Assembly: GCA_945901065.1 (NCBI GenBank)
Contig: CAMDKI010000003.1
Coordinates: 124,001 to 188,000 of the forward strand
Source: Chitinophaga pinensis
GTDB lineage: Bacteria; Bacteroidota; Bacteroidia; Chitinophagales; CAIOSU01
Reading direction: 5' to 3'
Length of the DNA stretch: 64,000 bases
A program made the position numbers and the translations under genes. Below, piece after piece: positions 16,444 through 24,777 of this stretch (position 1 is the stretch's first letter; each line of letters starts with the position of its first letter). The notes beneath the pieces are model-generated. The model worked only from the letters and a program-made list of their open reading frames with translations, had not been told where the DNA came from and searched no databases.

Positions 16444-18086
16444 TTGTTTATGGGTCCTTTGTAAGGTAAAAACACCCCAAAAGTACTGCCTTGATTAATT
16501 TCGCTTTGCAAGCGTATGCTGCCGCCATGTGCTTCTACCATGGCTTTTACATAACTAAGCCCCAGCCCAAAGCCTTTTACATTGTGTATGTTGCCAGTAG
16601 GCACGCGGTAAAACTTCTCAAACACCCGTTTCTGCTGTTCCTTGTTCATACCTATACCAGTATCGGTTACGCTTATTAAAATGCCGTTGGCCGAATCCTT
16701 TGTGCTAATAGTTACGTATGGTGCGTCTTGCGAGTATTTAATAGCATTATCAACCAAGTTGGTGATAATATTGGTAAAGTGCACCTCATCGGCCAATACA
16801 TTGGTACTAGTTGCCTCTAGTTTGAGGGCAAAAGAGCCGCCCCTGTCGTCTATTTGCAGCGCCATTTTATCAACTATGGCTTTAATGCGCTCGTGTACAT
16901 CTACTTCGCAAAGGTTCAGCTTGGCTTCGCCTTTATCCAATACCGCCATTTGCAGTACCTTCTCTACTTGACCGCCTAGGCGTTTATTTTCCTCATTTAT
17001 AACACCAGCAAAGCGTTGCAAACGTGCTTGATCGGTAATAACATTGCTGCTCATTAGCATTTCGCTTGCCAACGATATGGTAGCCACAGGGGTTTTTAGT
17101 TCGTGGGTCATGTTATTGATGAAATCCGTTTTCATATCGCTCAGCTTTTTTTGCCTGAAGATGATATAAACGGTATAAACAAAACACAAGGTAATAACCA
17201 AGATAATAAGCATGCTAGAGAATGCCATAACGCCCAAGCTGCTTAAGATATAAGTATCCTTGTTCGGGAAAAAGAGCATCAATTGGCTAGGATTGGCAAA
17301 AATATCGTTTGGGAAAAGGATAACCCGGTGCGATTTTGACGGCATGTTGGTTTGATAACCAACGCTATTATAAATGGGTGCCCCATAGGTACTATACACC
17401 GCAAACTCATAATCGGTATTGATGTCGCGACGGGTCAATTCTTCGTTTAGATACATCTGCAGGTCGGCCTTGCTTACCCGGTCGTTGAGCGACGGTGGCT
17501 CAAGCAAATGGAGAAACAAATTGCTTACCATTTGACGGCGCTGCTCCAGCTTATTACTTTGATTTAGTAAGGTATACTGTATTTGTTCAGGGCTATTGTG
17601 GGTAAGCGTGTACCACTGCGCCGAATCGTCGACCTGGATGCAAATAACGCTCTGGTAATAGGTACAGCCTGACGAGTCCATGGTCATGGTCGTATCCAAG
17701 TCTACCATGGTTTCGGGCACCAACGAGTTCGCCTCCATGCCAGCATACGATATTTTTTCTTTCCGCATGTCGCCTTTTTGCCATTCGGCGGGCTTGCCAC
17801 CTATGCAGTTGGGCTCGTACACCTCGTGCTGCACAATGTGCACATTGCCTGCGCCATTGCTCTGCAGGGCGTAATTGCTAAAGTCGTCGGCACCGGCTAA
17901 AAAATTGAAGGTTTCCGCCTGTTCTACCCTATTGGCCACGTTTATCAAGGCATCCTTTACGTGACGATTGAATTGCTGCTCGCGCAGGGCTACGGCATTA
18001 TTTATCCAATATACCTGAATGCTCACCAGCGAAACCACCAGCATGCCCATTAAAACCGTTACCGCCGTTATGCTAAACTTATTCAC
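16440..18086 (-). CDS. Sensor histidine kinase, RprX-like
   Basis: A 548-residue membrane sensor kinase. Transmembrane segment 1 lies at about residues 7-27 and segment 2 near 285-310 (MAFSSMLIILVITLCFVYTV), enclosing a periplasmic sensor region of roughly 255 residues with several Cys. The cytoplasmic part has the H-box MTHELKTPVATISLA (His328), the N-box NLVDNAIKYS and the G-boxes DTGIGM and GFGLGLSYVK. The start is GTG, placed 4 nt after a perfect -7 box, which supports it. The gene is followed by its response regulator through an ATGA overlap. It lies downstream of, and on the same strand as, the alpha-2-macroglobulin gene. Confidence 0.95.
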   Translation of the reverse strand: MNKFSITAVTVLMGMLVVSLVSIQVYWINNAVALREQQFNRHVKDALINVANRVEQAETFNFLAGADDFSNYALQSNGAGNVHIVQHEVYEPNCIGGKPAEWQKGDMRKEKISYAGMEANSLVPETMVDLDTTMTMDSSGCTYYQSVICIQVDDSAQWYTLTHNSPEQIQYTLLNQSNKLEQRRQMVSNLFLHLLEPPSLNDRVSKADLQMYLNEELTRRDINTDYEFAVYSTYGAPIYNSVGYQTNMPSKSHRVILFPNDIFANPSQLMLFFPNKDTYILSSLGVMAFSSMLIILVITLCFVYTVYIIFRQKKLSDMKTDFINNMTHELKTPVATISLASEMLMSSNVITDQARLQRFAGVINEENKRLGGQVEKVLQMAVLDKGEAKLNLCEVDVHERIKAIVDKMALQIDDRGGSFALKLEATSTNVLADEVHFTNIITNLVDNAIKYSQDAPYVTISTKDSANGILISVTDTGIGMNKEQQKRVFEKFYRVPTGNIHNVKGFGLGLSYVKAMVEAHGGSIRLQSEINQGSTFGVFLPYKGPINK

Positions 18087-18090
18087 ACTA

Positions 18091-18098
18091 CAAAAGTA
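18091..18098 (-). promoter_or_regulatory. Bacteroidota -7 box, 4 nt before the histidine kinase
   Basis: On the minus strand TACTTTTG is a perfect TA-N2-TTTG, followed by TAGT and the GTG start. It indicates that the two-component operon has its own promoter. Confidence 0.65.
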
Positions 18099-18148
18099 TT
18101 GTATAACTCGTTGTAAAACTTATCCTTAACAAAGTTTAACCCTGTGGG

Positions 18149-18180
18149 TTGGTTTATTGGTTAATCAGTTGATTCGTTAA
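18149..18180. repeat. Degenerate 8-bp repeat block (TTGGTTAA-type)
   Basis: TTGGTTTA TTGGTTAA TCAGTTGA TTCGTTAA reads as four related octamers. A similar stretch in reverse orientation (TTGGTAAT TAGTTAAC TAGTTATC on the minus strand) lies at about 24483-24506. The two flank the alpha-2-macroglobulin gene. Confidence 0.45.
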
Positions 18181-18215
18181 TGTGTGTATCGGTTTATCAG
18201 TATATCCTTAAAAGT

Positions 18216-18276
18216 AAGCCCTTCAGCGAGAACTAAGTTCCAAAAAAACGAAACTAAGTTTCGCGTCAATGGGCTT
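18216..18276. other. Long imperfect hairpin between alpha-2-macroglobulin and kinase genes
   Basis: AAGCCC (18216-18221) pairs with GGGCTT (18271-18276). Inside, GCGAGAACTAAGTT (18226-18239) pairs with AAACTAAGTTTCGC (18251-18264) with one mismatch and one G-U. It may end the alpha-2-macroglobulin transcript, although no strong U-run follows. Confidence 0.5.
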
Positions 18277-18280
18277 TGTC

Positions 18281-18310
18281 TTGATACTTTATACTCATTA
18301 CTTGATACTT
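18281..18310. repeat. Degenerate TTGATAC heptad block overlapping a gene end
   Basis: TTGATAC TTTATAC TCATTAC TTGATAC. The block contains the stop codon and the last codons of the alpha-2-macroglobulin gene, so the repeat contributes coding sequence. A copy in the same style precedes thiL at 4267-4294. Confidence 0.55.
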
Positions 18311-21300
18311 AAACGAACCCCCGCACTATGCGCGGCAAACTCGGGGGCATACATGCACTGTATGGCACTGATGCCGTTGCTGAACGAGCCGCTGAGGTTT
18401 ACGCGCAATGGGTACTCAAACACATGCGTGCCGCGCGGTAGCCTATCAAAAAAGAAGTTGGTGGCGGCATCGCGGGTGCTTTCGTAATAGCCCAAGCCTC
18501 CTTTCCATTTGTAGCTGCTTAGTACGTTTATCGGCTCCAAACCTGATGCGCGCATGTCCTTTAAGTGCACAAACTCCATGTCCCTGTCCACGCGCACTTC
18601 AATGCGGACTTTCAACAAATCGCCAGGTTTTAGGTCAGTTTTTTCGGTTACCAGTTCTAGTACCGGGCCATTGGCACCATCACGTTGCACATATAGTTGT
18701 TTCACAATGCTGAGTGGCGTTTGGGCTGGGGTGATTTTGTCCAACTGCTCAAAATACTGCCAATACACCGCGCCCCAACTAATGCCTTTGCCCTCGCGGG
18801 TGGCGGTAATATTGCCCATGTTGGCGGTTACGTCGCTGCCACTAATGGTGGTTTTGCTGTAGCCCGTGCCTGGCTCGGCGTTTTTGTTGCCGTCAATGGT
18901 TTTGTCGCCTAGTTTTATGGTTAATTTGGGCGTTTCGGTAAGCCAATCAGTACCTTCCAAAAGTAAGGCGTAGCAAGCATCTGCTGTCGCTTTGGTGTTG
19001 CCCCAATCTTGCACCTGCTTTTGCTTGAGTAACCAAGTACGCATAGCATCCACGGAGGTGGTATCATTACCTGCCTCTACAAAAGCCTCAATCAACAACG
19101 CTTGCGACTCAATCGGTGCTTCGTACCAACCATAGCCCGCCCGTATCGATTTCCAGTACATGCCCAACTCCTCGTGATGGATGGCGGTCTGTTTCAGAGA
19201 AGTCATGATTAAGCCAACGGTTTTATCATTTTTGTCGCTTTCCAGCCTATTGAGCACAATAGCCGCCATGCCCAACTCGTAAGTCCCCAGCTTATTCCAG
19301 TACTTTTTGGCTTGGCCTAGGTAGTAGTTGTAAGCTGTTTTGCTAGCTTCTGGCGCCGGGTAGCCGAAGAAACTATGGCCATACAAGTAGCTCAATTGTG
19401 TGCTCGAAAGTTGGTTGTCGTCGAGCTTGGTTTTGTACTTCACCAAGTTATCGTAATCCTCTTTTATGCGGGCATCCAAATAGCGCATGCCGTTCAGTAG
19501 AGCCTTGTTCAATTGGTCTTCTATTGTTAAGTCGATGGTGCCCATTTTTACCAATCGGCCAATACCGGTAACAATGTATTGGGTAATATAACGGTTATCT
19601 TGTCCGCCTTTAAACCACGGCCAGCCGCCATTGGGGCTTTGTGCCTCCACCAATTTACGCAGGCTGTTTTCTTGCTGGCGCGCCAAGTTATTCAACTCAA
19701 ACAACAAACCAATCCGCTTTTTGCGCTCGGTTTCGTTTTGGGCTTGCAGCACCCAAGGTGTTTCTTCTAGGATGATATTTTTCAGCTCTTGGTTTTTCTC
19801 GAGGTTGCTTACTAGGTTATCGGCGGTTTTCCATTGCTCGAACACGGCGCGCAACTGCCGTTTGCTATTGGCGATGTGTGCTGCAATAGTGTTGGCATAG
19901 TAGCGGTTGAAGGTCTGCTCACTGCACTCGTATGGGTACTCCATGAGGTAGGGCAATGCCTGTATGGCATACCAAGCGGGGTTGGCGGTCAGTTCCAAGG
20001 TAAGGCCTTGATGGCGCAGGGTTTTTGATTTGCCGGAGTTGAGGAGCTTGTCGAACGTCAGTTTTTTGGTTTCGGTGCCCGACAAGTTGATGGGCAGGCT
20101 CTCTGTAACCAATATGCGGTTGCTTAGAATAGGCAAAGCGCTTTCTTCGCCATCGGTGTAGTTGCCTGCTTGAGCGCTTACTCGGTACACCACTGCCGAA
20201 ACGCCTTCTGGCACTATCAGCGTCCATTTGGCCACAGCACTTTGGCCCTTGCCCATACTTATTGGCTGACTGGCACCTACTAACTTAAACTGCGCATCAA
20301 TAGGCTGCATGCTAAAGGCATCTAACAATTGCAATTTGGCGGTTCCGGTTAGCGCGCTCTCGCTAAGGTTGCTCACTTTAGTACTAAACACGATAGTATC
20401 GCCTTCGCGCAAAAAGCGAGGGGCGTTGGGGAATACCATCAGTTCTTTTTGGGTAACGGCTTCTTTGGTAATGAGGCCATAATCCAACGCTTGGGTGTGC
20501 GCAAACCCTTGAAATTTCCAACGGGTCAATGATTCAGGAACGGTAAATTTCAATACAAAATTACCATTGGCATCCGTTTCTATACTTGGGTAGAAAAACG
20601 CCGTTTCTTGGAGGTTTTTGCGGGGTACTATTTCAGGATCGCCATTTGCTGCGTTAGGGTTTGGTGGTAGGGGTTCGTTTGTAAGTACTCCTGTGCCTCG
20701 GCCAGCTCCTTCCCCATATCCCATTTCTACCCCTGGGACTTCCTCAATTGCTAAGTCCAAATTCTTGCTCCTGCTTCCTCCAGTGGTGGCAACCGTTTGA
20801 AGATTCATCGTTGGTGATTCGCTCAACTCATCACTCAAAGAATAATAGCTGTCACCGCGGCCTCTATAATCGTAGTTTTGGCCGACCCCATAAAGCTCCA
20901 GCTCATCATACCACTGTAAGCTATTCTCATACCAAAAATCTTCTGGATCAGCGACGCTGTAGTTATTGAAGTTGGCCACTCCAAATGGCCAGCCATCCCA
21001 AGTATCCACGCTGCTGTATCGTTGGCCGCGGCCGGGCAAATCAAAGTACCAAGCATGTTTTACAAAAGCATCCAATGAGGCATCGTACATGCTGGCCAAT
21101 AGCTCTGCGGCTACCTTCTCGCCTTTAGGGCCTTTGATGGTTATCTTCCATTGCTCCTCAGCACCTGGGGTTAGTTTATCCCTAAAGGTTTCAAATGATA
21201 GGCTAAGGTCTTTGGATGGATAAGGAACCGTTACTTGGAAATTGTCGCCATAAAAGCGGCCGTCCTTTATGGTTGTAAAGCGCACGCTTAAGCCACCACG

Positions 21301-24300
21301 GTTGGCTTCCGTAACCGGGAACTCCATTACCTTTTGTTCCTTGCTCAGTTTCAGCCAATCTTGCTTAATTATTTTATCGCCTTGCACCACCTCATACAGC
21401 ACGCGCATATCCTTAGCTGCCGTGCCGATAAGGAAACGCAACTTGCCGCCCGGTTCTACGGTTGGGGTCAACAATTTGGTCCATAGGTATTCTGGCAAGG
21501 GTATGCTCTTATCCTTTTCGCCAAACACTGTAACATATTGGAGGCTCTTTACCTCCTGCCCGAAACGGTCTTTCGCCGTCATTTCCACTGAATATACGCC
21601 CGGCTGCCAAGTGGCTATGTTGGGCAAAAACTTGGTTTGGGTGCCTGTGTTCATGCTGGTTTTAAACACTTCTGCACCTTTCGCCCAATTTTTATAGTCC
21701 ATCTCATTGCCATAAGCATCCAACGGAAACTGCTTACGGAACGCGCCTTCGGATATCACGTTGGTATCGGGCGTTTCCCATAAGCGTATGCGCAACGGTT
21801 GCGCTGGGGCCTGTAACTGGTGAATGCTCAATTGCACTTGGGTAGACTCTGACTTTCCATTCAAGTTGTTGGCATATAGACTGATGCTATCCTGCTTCGC
21901 TTTGTTGATGGCATCGGGCAGGCTTACCCCAATTTCCAACGCCTTATAACCCACCCGCACAGTGGTTTCGCTGCTGTGTGTTTCACCGGAAATGTCCGTT
22001 ACATCGACATACACGCGGTAACTAAAAATGGGGTCGGTCTGCTTATCTATACTGCGGTCGGGTATGGCGGTAAAGTTGATGGTGTAGCCACCCACGCTAT
22101 CGGTGGTTGTCACCCCCGAGGCTATCTCCATAGCAGGTGAAGAGGGAAGATAGCTCCTATACCAGCCCCAAATTGGGTATTGTACTTCGCGCACCACGCG
22201 GTAGCGCACCTGTGCCCCATCGATGTTGCTGCCCGCATATGCTTTGGCACTACCTTTTACGATTACGCTATCATCCACTTTAAAGGTGCCCGTAATAGGC
22301 TCAAACGTAACTTCAAACTTAGGCCGCTTGTATTCTTCTACTTTAAAGTAGGCCCCTCCAAATGGAGTGCTAAAGCTAACATTGCCTGTAATATTGCTAG
22401 CTGGCAACATAAAAGTGCCATTGAAAGTGCCGTATTCGTTTGTCTTGAAGGTTGCTTTACCAATCTCGCGGTAATTATAGTCGCGCATAATTACCTCTAT
22501 CTTCTCGCCCTTCATCAATCGGCTTTCGGTGCCTTTGTTCTCGAATACCAACCCTTTAAAGTGCACAGTCTGCCCTGGGCGGTAAATGGCCCTATCGAGG
22601 AAAAATTTGATTTGTGGGCTCCATTTCGGGTCATTACCATTGCCACTGGCATATAGGTAATGCCTGCCAACACTCGATACGGTATCGCCTTTATAGCCAA
22701 TAAGCAACTGTATGTTTCTGTAATCGGCACTGCCGTTTATCAGTACACGCCCTTCTTGGTTGGTTTTGTAGGTTTTGTCAACTTCTAATACGTTTTCTTG
22801 CAAGGTATAGTCATATCGGAACTTATAGGCTGTCACTTGGGCATTTTTAATTAGAGCACCGCTATTTCGGTCCGTTACCAATAAATCCAAACCGCCATTG
22901 GATAAGTCGCGGGCAATGTAACTTAAGTTGGATACTTGCACCTCGCCATAACTTACTATTTCCGAACCTCTAAACAAATCATCGTTACTAGCCAAAAGGT
23001 AATATTTGCCATGTGGAATACCTTCTATGGCTATTTCGTAAGCGTGGTTTTGGTAGTCGCCAGGGTTTGGTATGGCTTGCTCCCAAGAGCGATACACTGG
23101 CAATGCAATTAACCTTCTCGCGAATTCTTCTGAATTGTTGGTATTAATTTCATCATCCAAACTGGCGGTTACTGTTACCAACCGCAAATAAAGCTTGTTC
23201 GTGTTTTTAGCATTCACCATCACCAATGCTGGCTTATTGGGTTCCAGCACTTGTTCGGTTTGCAAGTTGTAAGTTGCATCTTCCATTTGCCTTATTAGGT
23301 TTGCGCAAAGGGTAGCTCCTTCATCATTGGGGTATTTGGCAACGGTGGCCTTACAAATAGCCAATGCCTCTTTCAGTTTCCAGCGGTAGGTATCATCCTC
23401 TTGTGTGTAGGTGTTGCCTAAGTTTACATAGTGCTGCGCCAGGGTATAGTTTACCATAGCACTGCTGCTATCGTTGGCATAGCGGTTTGCTAAAGCCGTT
23501 AAGGCTAAGCTATACAGGCTATCTTTTTCCGCTTGCGGCAATATCGATTGATCTTTCACGAAAGCCAAACGCTCCAACTCTACATCCACCAACCCTGATG
23601 CATAGCGGCGGTCAGTTTGGTGGCTGGTAAGGTCTTGTAACAATTGCAAGGCTATCAAATGAAAAGCCGCACTATCCGGGTGGTTGAGTTTGGTGGTGAG
23701 AAACTTCTCCGACAACCCAAATAGCTTCGGGTCGTCCATGTAAAACTTGTTGGCCGGTTGGGTTACGCCTGCTTCACTGTTCTTAAAGAAATCAACCGCG
23801 CGGTGCGCCAAGAGGTCGTATAGCGTGGGGCGTAAGTCTCGCCTTTCGCCCTTCAATATCACGGGGTCAAATACTTCAACGGGCGTGCGGTTCAGGCTAT
23901 CTGCAGGCTGAAGACTTAGCAAATACAAGGCGCTTACTTTCTCCACAAATTTGGCCGCATCCCAAGTGGCAGGGTCGGTGCCATCCACGTCCATAGTTTC
24001 GGTGCGCTGCTGTATATTCCATCGGTTGTTTTCGTAATAACTCCAATAAGCATCTGCCAATCCCGAGAGCATTACCTGCTTGGCAGGGAACGGTGCCTTG
24101 GCCACCTCGGCCTCAATGGCTTTAATGAAATTGAGCTGCGCATCTTCTTCGTTTTCTAGCTTCAACCCGTTCAGATAAAACACCGCTTTCACCATTTGGG
24201 CATAGTCCTTATCCTTCACCACATTGGCATACAGCCCCTCCATCACTGGCAATGCCGACTTTGGTTGGCCAATGTTCAAAAGGCTATCTACCGTGGCCCA

Positions 24301-24423
24301 TTCGGTTTTGTATTCCTTTCCTTTCGGGAACTGTAGCATATCGGTAGGTACTTTATCCAAAACAATAGCTGCGGTAAGGCCCGTAATGGAGATGATGGCG
24401 AGTATAGTAAAGAGTTTGCGCAT
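18298..24423 (-). CDS. Alpha-2-macroglobulin family protease-trapping protein
   Basis: A 2041-residue exported protein. MRKLFTILAIISITGLTAAI is a signal or membrane anchor. A long helical/TPR-like N-terminal region follows (to about residue 440), then a series of MG beta-sandwich domains. A low-complexity acidic/Ser-Gly linker lies at about residues 1190-1270, ahead of the alpha-2-macroglobulin domain proper (VPESLTRWKFQGFAHTQALD). The thioester-type motif CSEQ is at about residue 1500 in YPYECSEQTFNRYYA, keeping the Cys and Gln that form the bond in the CxEQ bacterial proteins. An alpha/alpha-toroid and a C-terminal receptor-binding-like domain complete it. Such proteins trap invading proteases in the periplasm. 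The usual partner pbpC is not adjacent. Start at ATG 24421-24423; the frame opens 12 codons earlier, inside a repeat. Confidence 0.93.
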   Translation of the reverse strand: MRKLFTILAIISITGLTAAIVLDKVPTDMLQFPKGKEYKTEWATVDSLLNIGQPKSALPVMEGLYANVVKDKDYAQMVKAVFYLNGLKLENEEDAQLNFIKAIEAEVAKAPFPAKQVMLSGLADAYWSYYENNRWNIQQRTETMDVDGTDPATWDAAKFVEKVSALYLLSLQPADSLNRTPVEVFDPVILKGERRDLRPTLYDLLAHRAVDFFKNSEAGVTQPANKFYMDDPKLFGLSEKFLTTKLNHPDSAAFHLIALQLLQDLTSHQTDRRYASGLVDVELERLAFVKDQSILPQAEKDSLYSLALTALANRYANDSSSAMVNYTLAQHYVNLGNTYTQEDDTYRWKLKEALAICKATVAKYPNDEGATLCANLIRQMEDATYNLQTEQVLEPNKPALVMVNAKNTNKLYLRLVTVTASLDDEINTNNSEEFARRLIALPVYRSWEQAIPNPGDYQNHAYEIAIEGIPHGKYYLLASNDDLFRGSEIVSYGEVQVSNLSYIARDLSNGGLDLLVTDRNSGALIKNAQVTAYKFRYDYTLQENVLEVDKTYKTNQEGRVLINGSADYRNIQLLIGYKGDTVSSVGRHYLYASGNGNDPKWSPQIKFFLDRAIYRPGQTVHFKGLVFENKGTESRLMKGEKIEVIMRDYNYREIGKATFKTNEYGTFNGTFMLPASNITGNVSFSTPFGGAYFKVEEYKRPKFEVTFEPITGTFKVDDSVIVKGSAKAYAGSNIDGAQVRYRVVREVQYPIWGWYRSYLPSSPAMEIASGVTTTDSVGGYTINFTAIPDRSIDKQTDPIFSYRVYVDVTDISGETHSSETTVRVGYKALEIGVSLPDAINKAKQDSISLYANNLNGKSESTQVQLSIHQLQAPAQPLRIRLWETPDTNVISEGAFRKQFPLDAYGNEMDYKNWAKGAEVFKTSMNTGTQTKFLPNIATWQPGVYSVEMTAKDRFGQEVKSLQYVTVFGEKDKSIPLPEYLWTKLLTPTVEPGGKLRFLIGTAAKDMRVLYEVVQGDKIIKQDWLKLSKEQKVMEFPVTEANRGGLSVRFTTIKDGRFYGDNFQVTVPYPSKDLSLSFETFRDKLTPGAEEQWKITIKGPKGEKVAAELLASMYDASLDAFVKHAWYFDLPGRGQRYSSVDTWDGWPFGVANFNNYSVADPEDFWYENSLQWYDELELYGVGQNYDYRGRGDSYYSLSDELSESPTMNLQTVATTGGSRSKNLDLAIEEVPGVEMGYGEGAGRGTGVLTNEPLPPNPNAANGDPEIVPRKNLQETAFFYPSIETDANGNFVLKFTVPESLTRWKFQGFAHTQALDYGLITKEAVTQKELMVFPNAPRFLREGDTIVFSTKVSNLSESALTGTAKLQLLDAFSMQPIDAQFKLVGASQPISMGKGQSAVAKWTLIVPEGVSAVVYRVSAQAGNYTDGEESALPILSNRILVTESLPINLSGTETKKLTFDKLLNSGKSKTLRHQGLTLELTANPAWYAIQALPYLMEYPYECSEQTFNRYYANTIAAHIANSKRQLRAVFEQWKTADNLVSNLEKNQELKNIILEETPWVLQAQNETERKKRIGLLFELNNLARQQENSLRKLVEAQSPNGGWPWFKGGQDNRYITQYIVTGIGRLVKMGTIDLTIEDQLNKALLNGMRYLDARIKEDYDNLVKYKTKLDDNQLSSTQLSYLYGHSFFGYPAPEASKTAYNYYLGQAKKYWNKLGTYELGMAAIVLNRLESDKNDKTVGLIMTSLKQTAIHHEELGMYWKSIRAGYGWYEAPIESQALLIEAFVEAGNDTTSVDAMRTWLLKQKQVQDWGNTKATADACYALLLEGTDWLTETPKLTIKLGDKTIDGNKNAEPGTGYSKTTISGSDVTANMGNITATREGKGISWGAVYWQYFEQLDKITPAQTPLSIVKQLYVQRDGANGPVLELVTEKTDLKPGDLLKVRIEVRVDRDMEFVHLKDMRASGLEPINVLSSYKWKGGLGYYESTRDAATNFFFDRLPRGTHVFEYPLRVNLSGSFSNGISAIQCMYAPEFAAHSAGVRLSIK

Positions 24424-24436
24424 AGCGTAATATTTT

Positions 24437-24470
24437 GATGTACGAGGTACGAAGTACAAAGTACAATGTA
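24437..24470. repeat. GTAC-heptad repeat, single arm
   Basis: GATGTAC GAGGTAC GAAGTAC AAAGTAC AATGTA gives four consecutive NNNGTAC heptads with purine-rich spacers. It lies 14 bases upstream of the alpha-2-macroglobulin start. The rest of the gap to 24777 is AT-rich; it holds the reversed octamer block near 24483-24506 and no gene that I can see. Confidence 0.75.
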
Positions 24471-24777
24471 ATTTTTTACTTGGATAACTAGTTAACTAAT
24501 TACCAATCAAACAATAGCTATCATAAGATGCAAAATGGTAATCGTTTCCATAACGGATAAAGTACGCTGGGCGTTGTGTTTTTGCCAAATCACCCTTGAA
24601 ATTTAAATCGTTTTTAACTAAAGCTTCCTGTTCTTGATAGTACAATTTGTTTACCTACCATCAATTTAGGGTGTTTTCCTTTTTAAGAGTTGGCATGCAA
24701 ATCTCTTTACCGTATTTATTTGTTTTGAATGCACAAATTTTTCCTTAAATTGCAGTTTGGGTAAATCCTTACAATAA

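Noticed and set aside
20618-21697. Plus-strand frames of up to 142 codons within the alpha-2-macroglobulin gene
   Set aside because: Antisense shadows of a long coding region on the minus strand.
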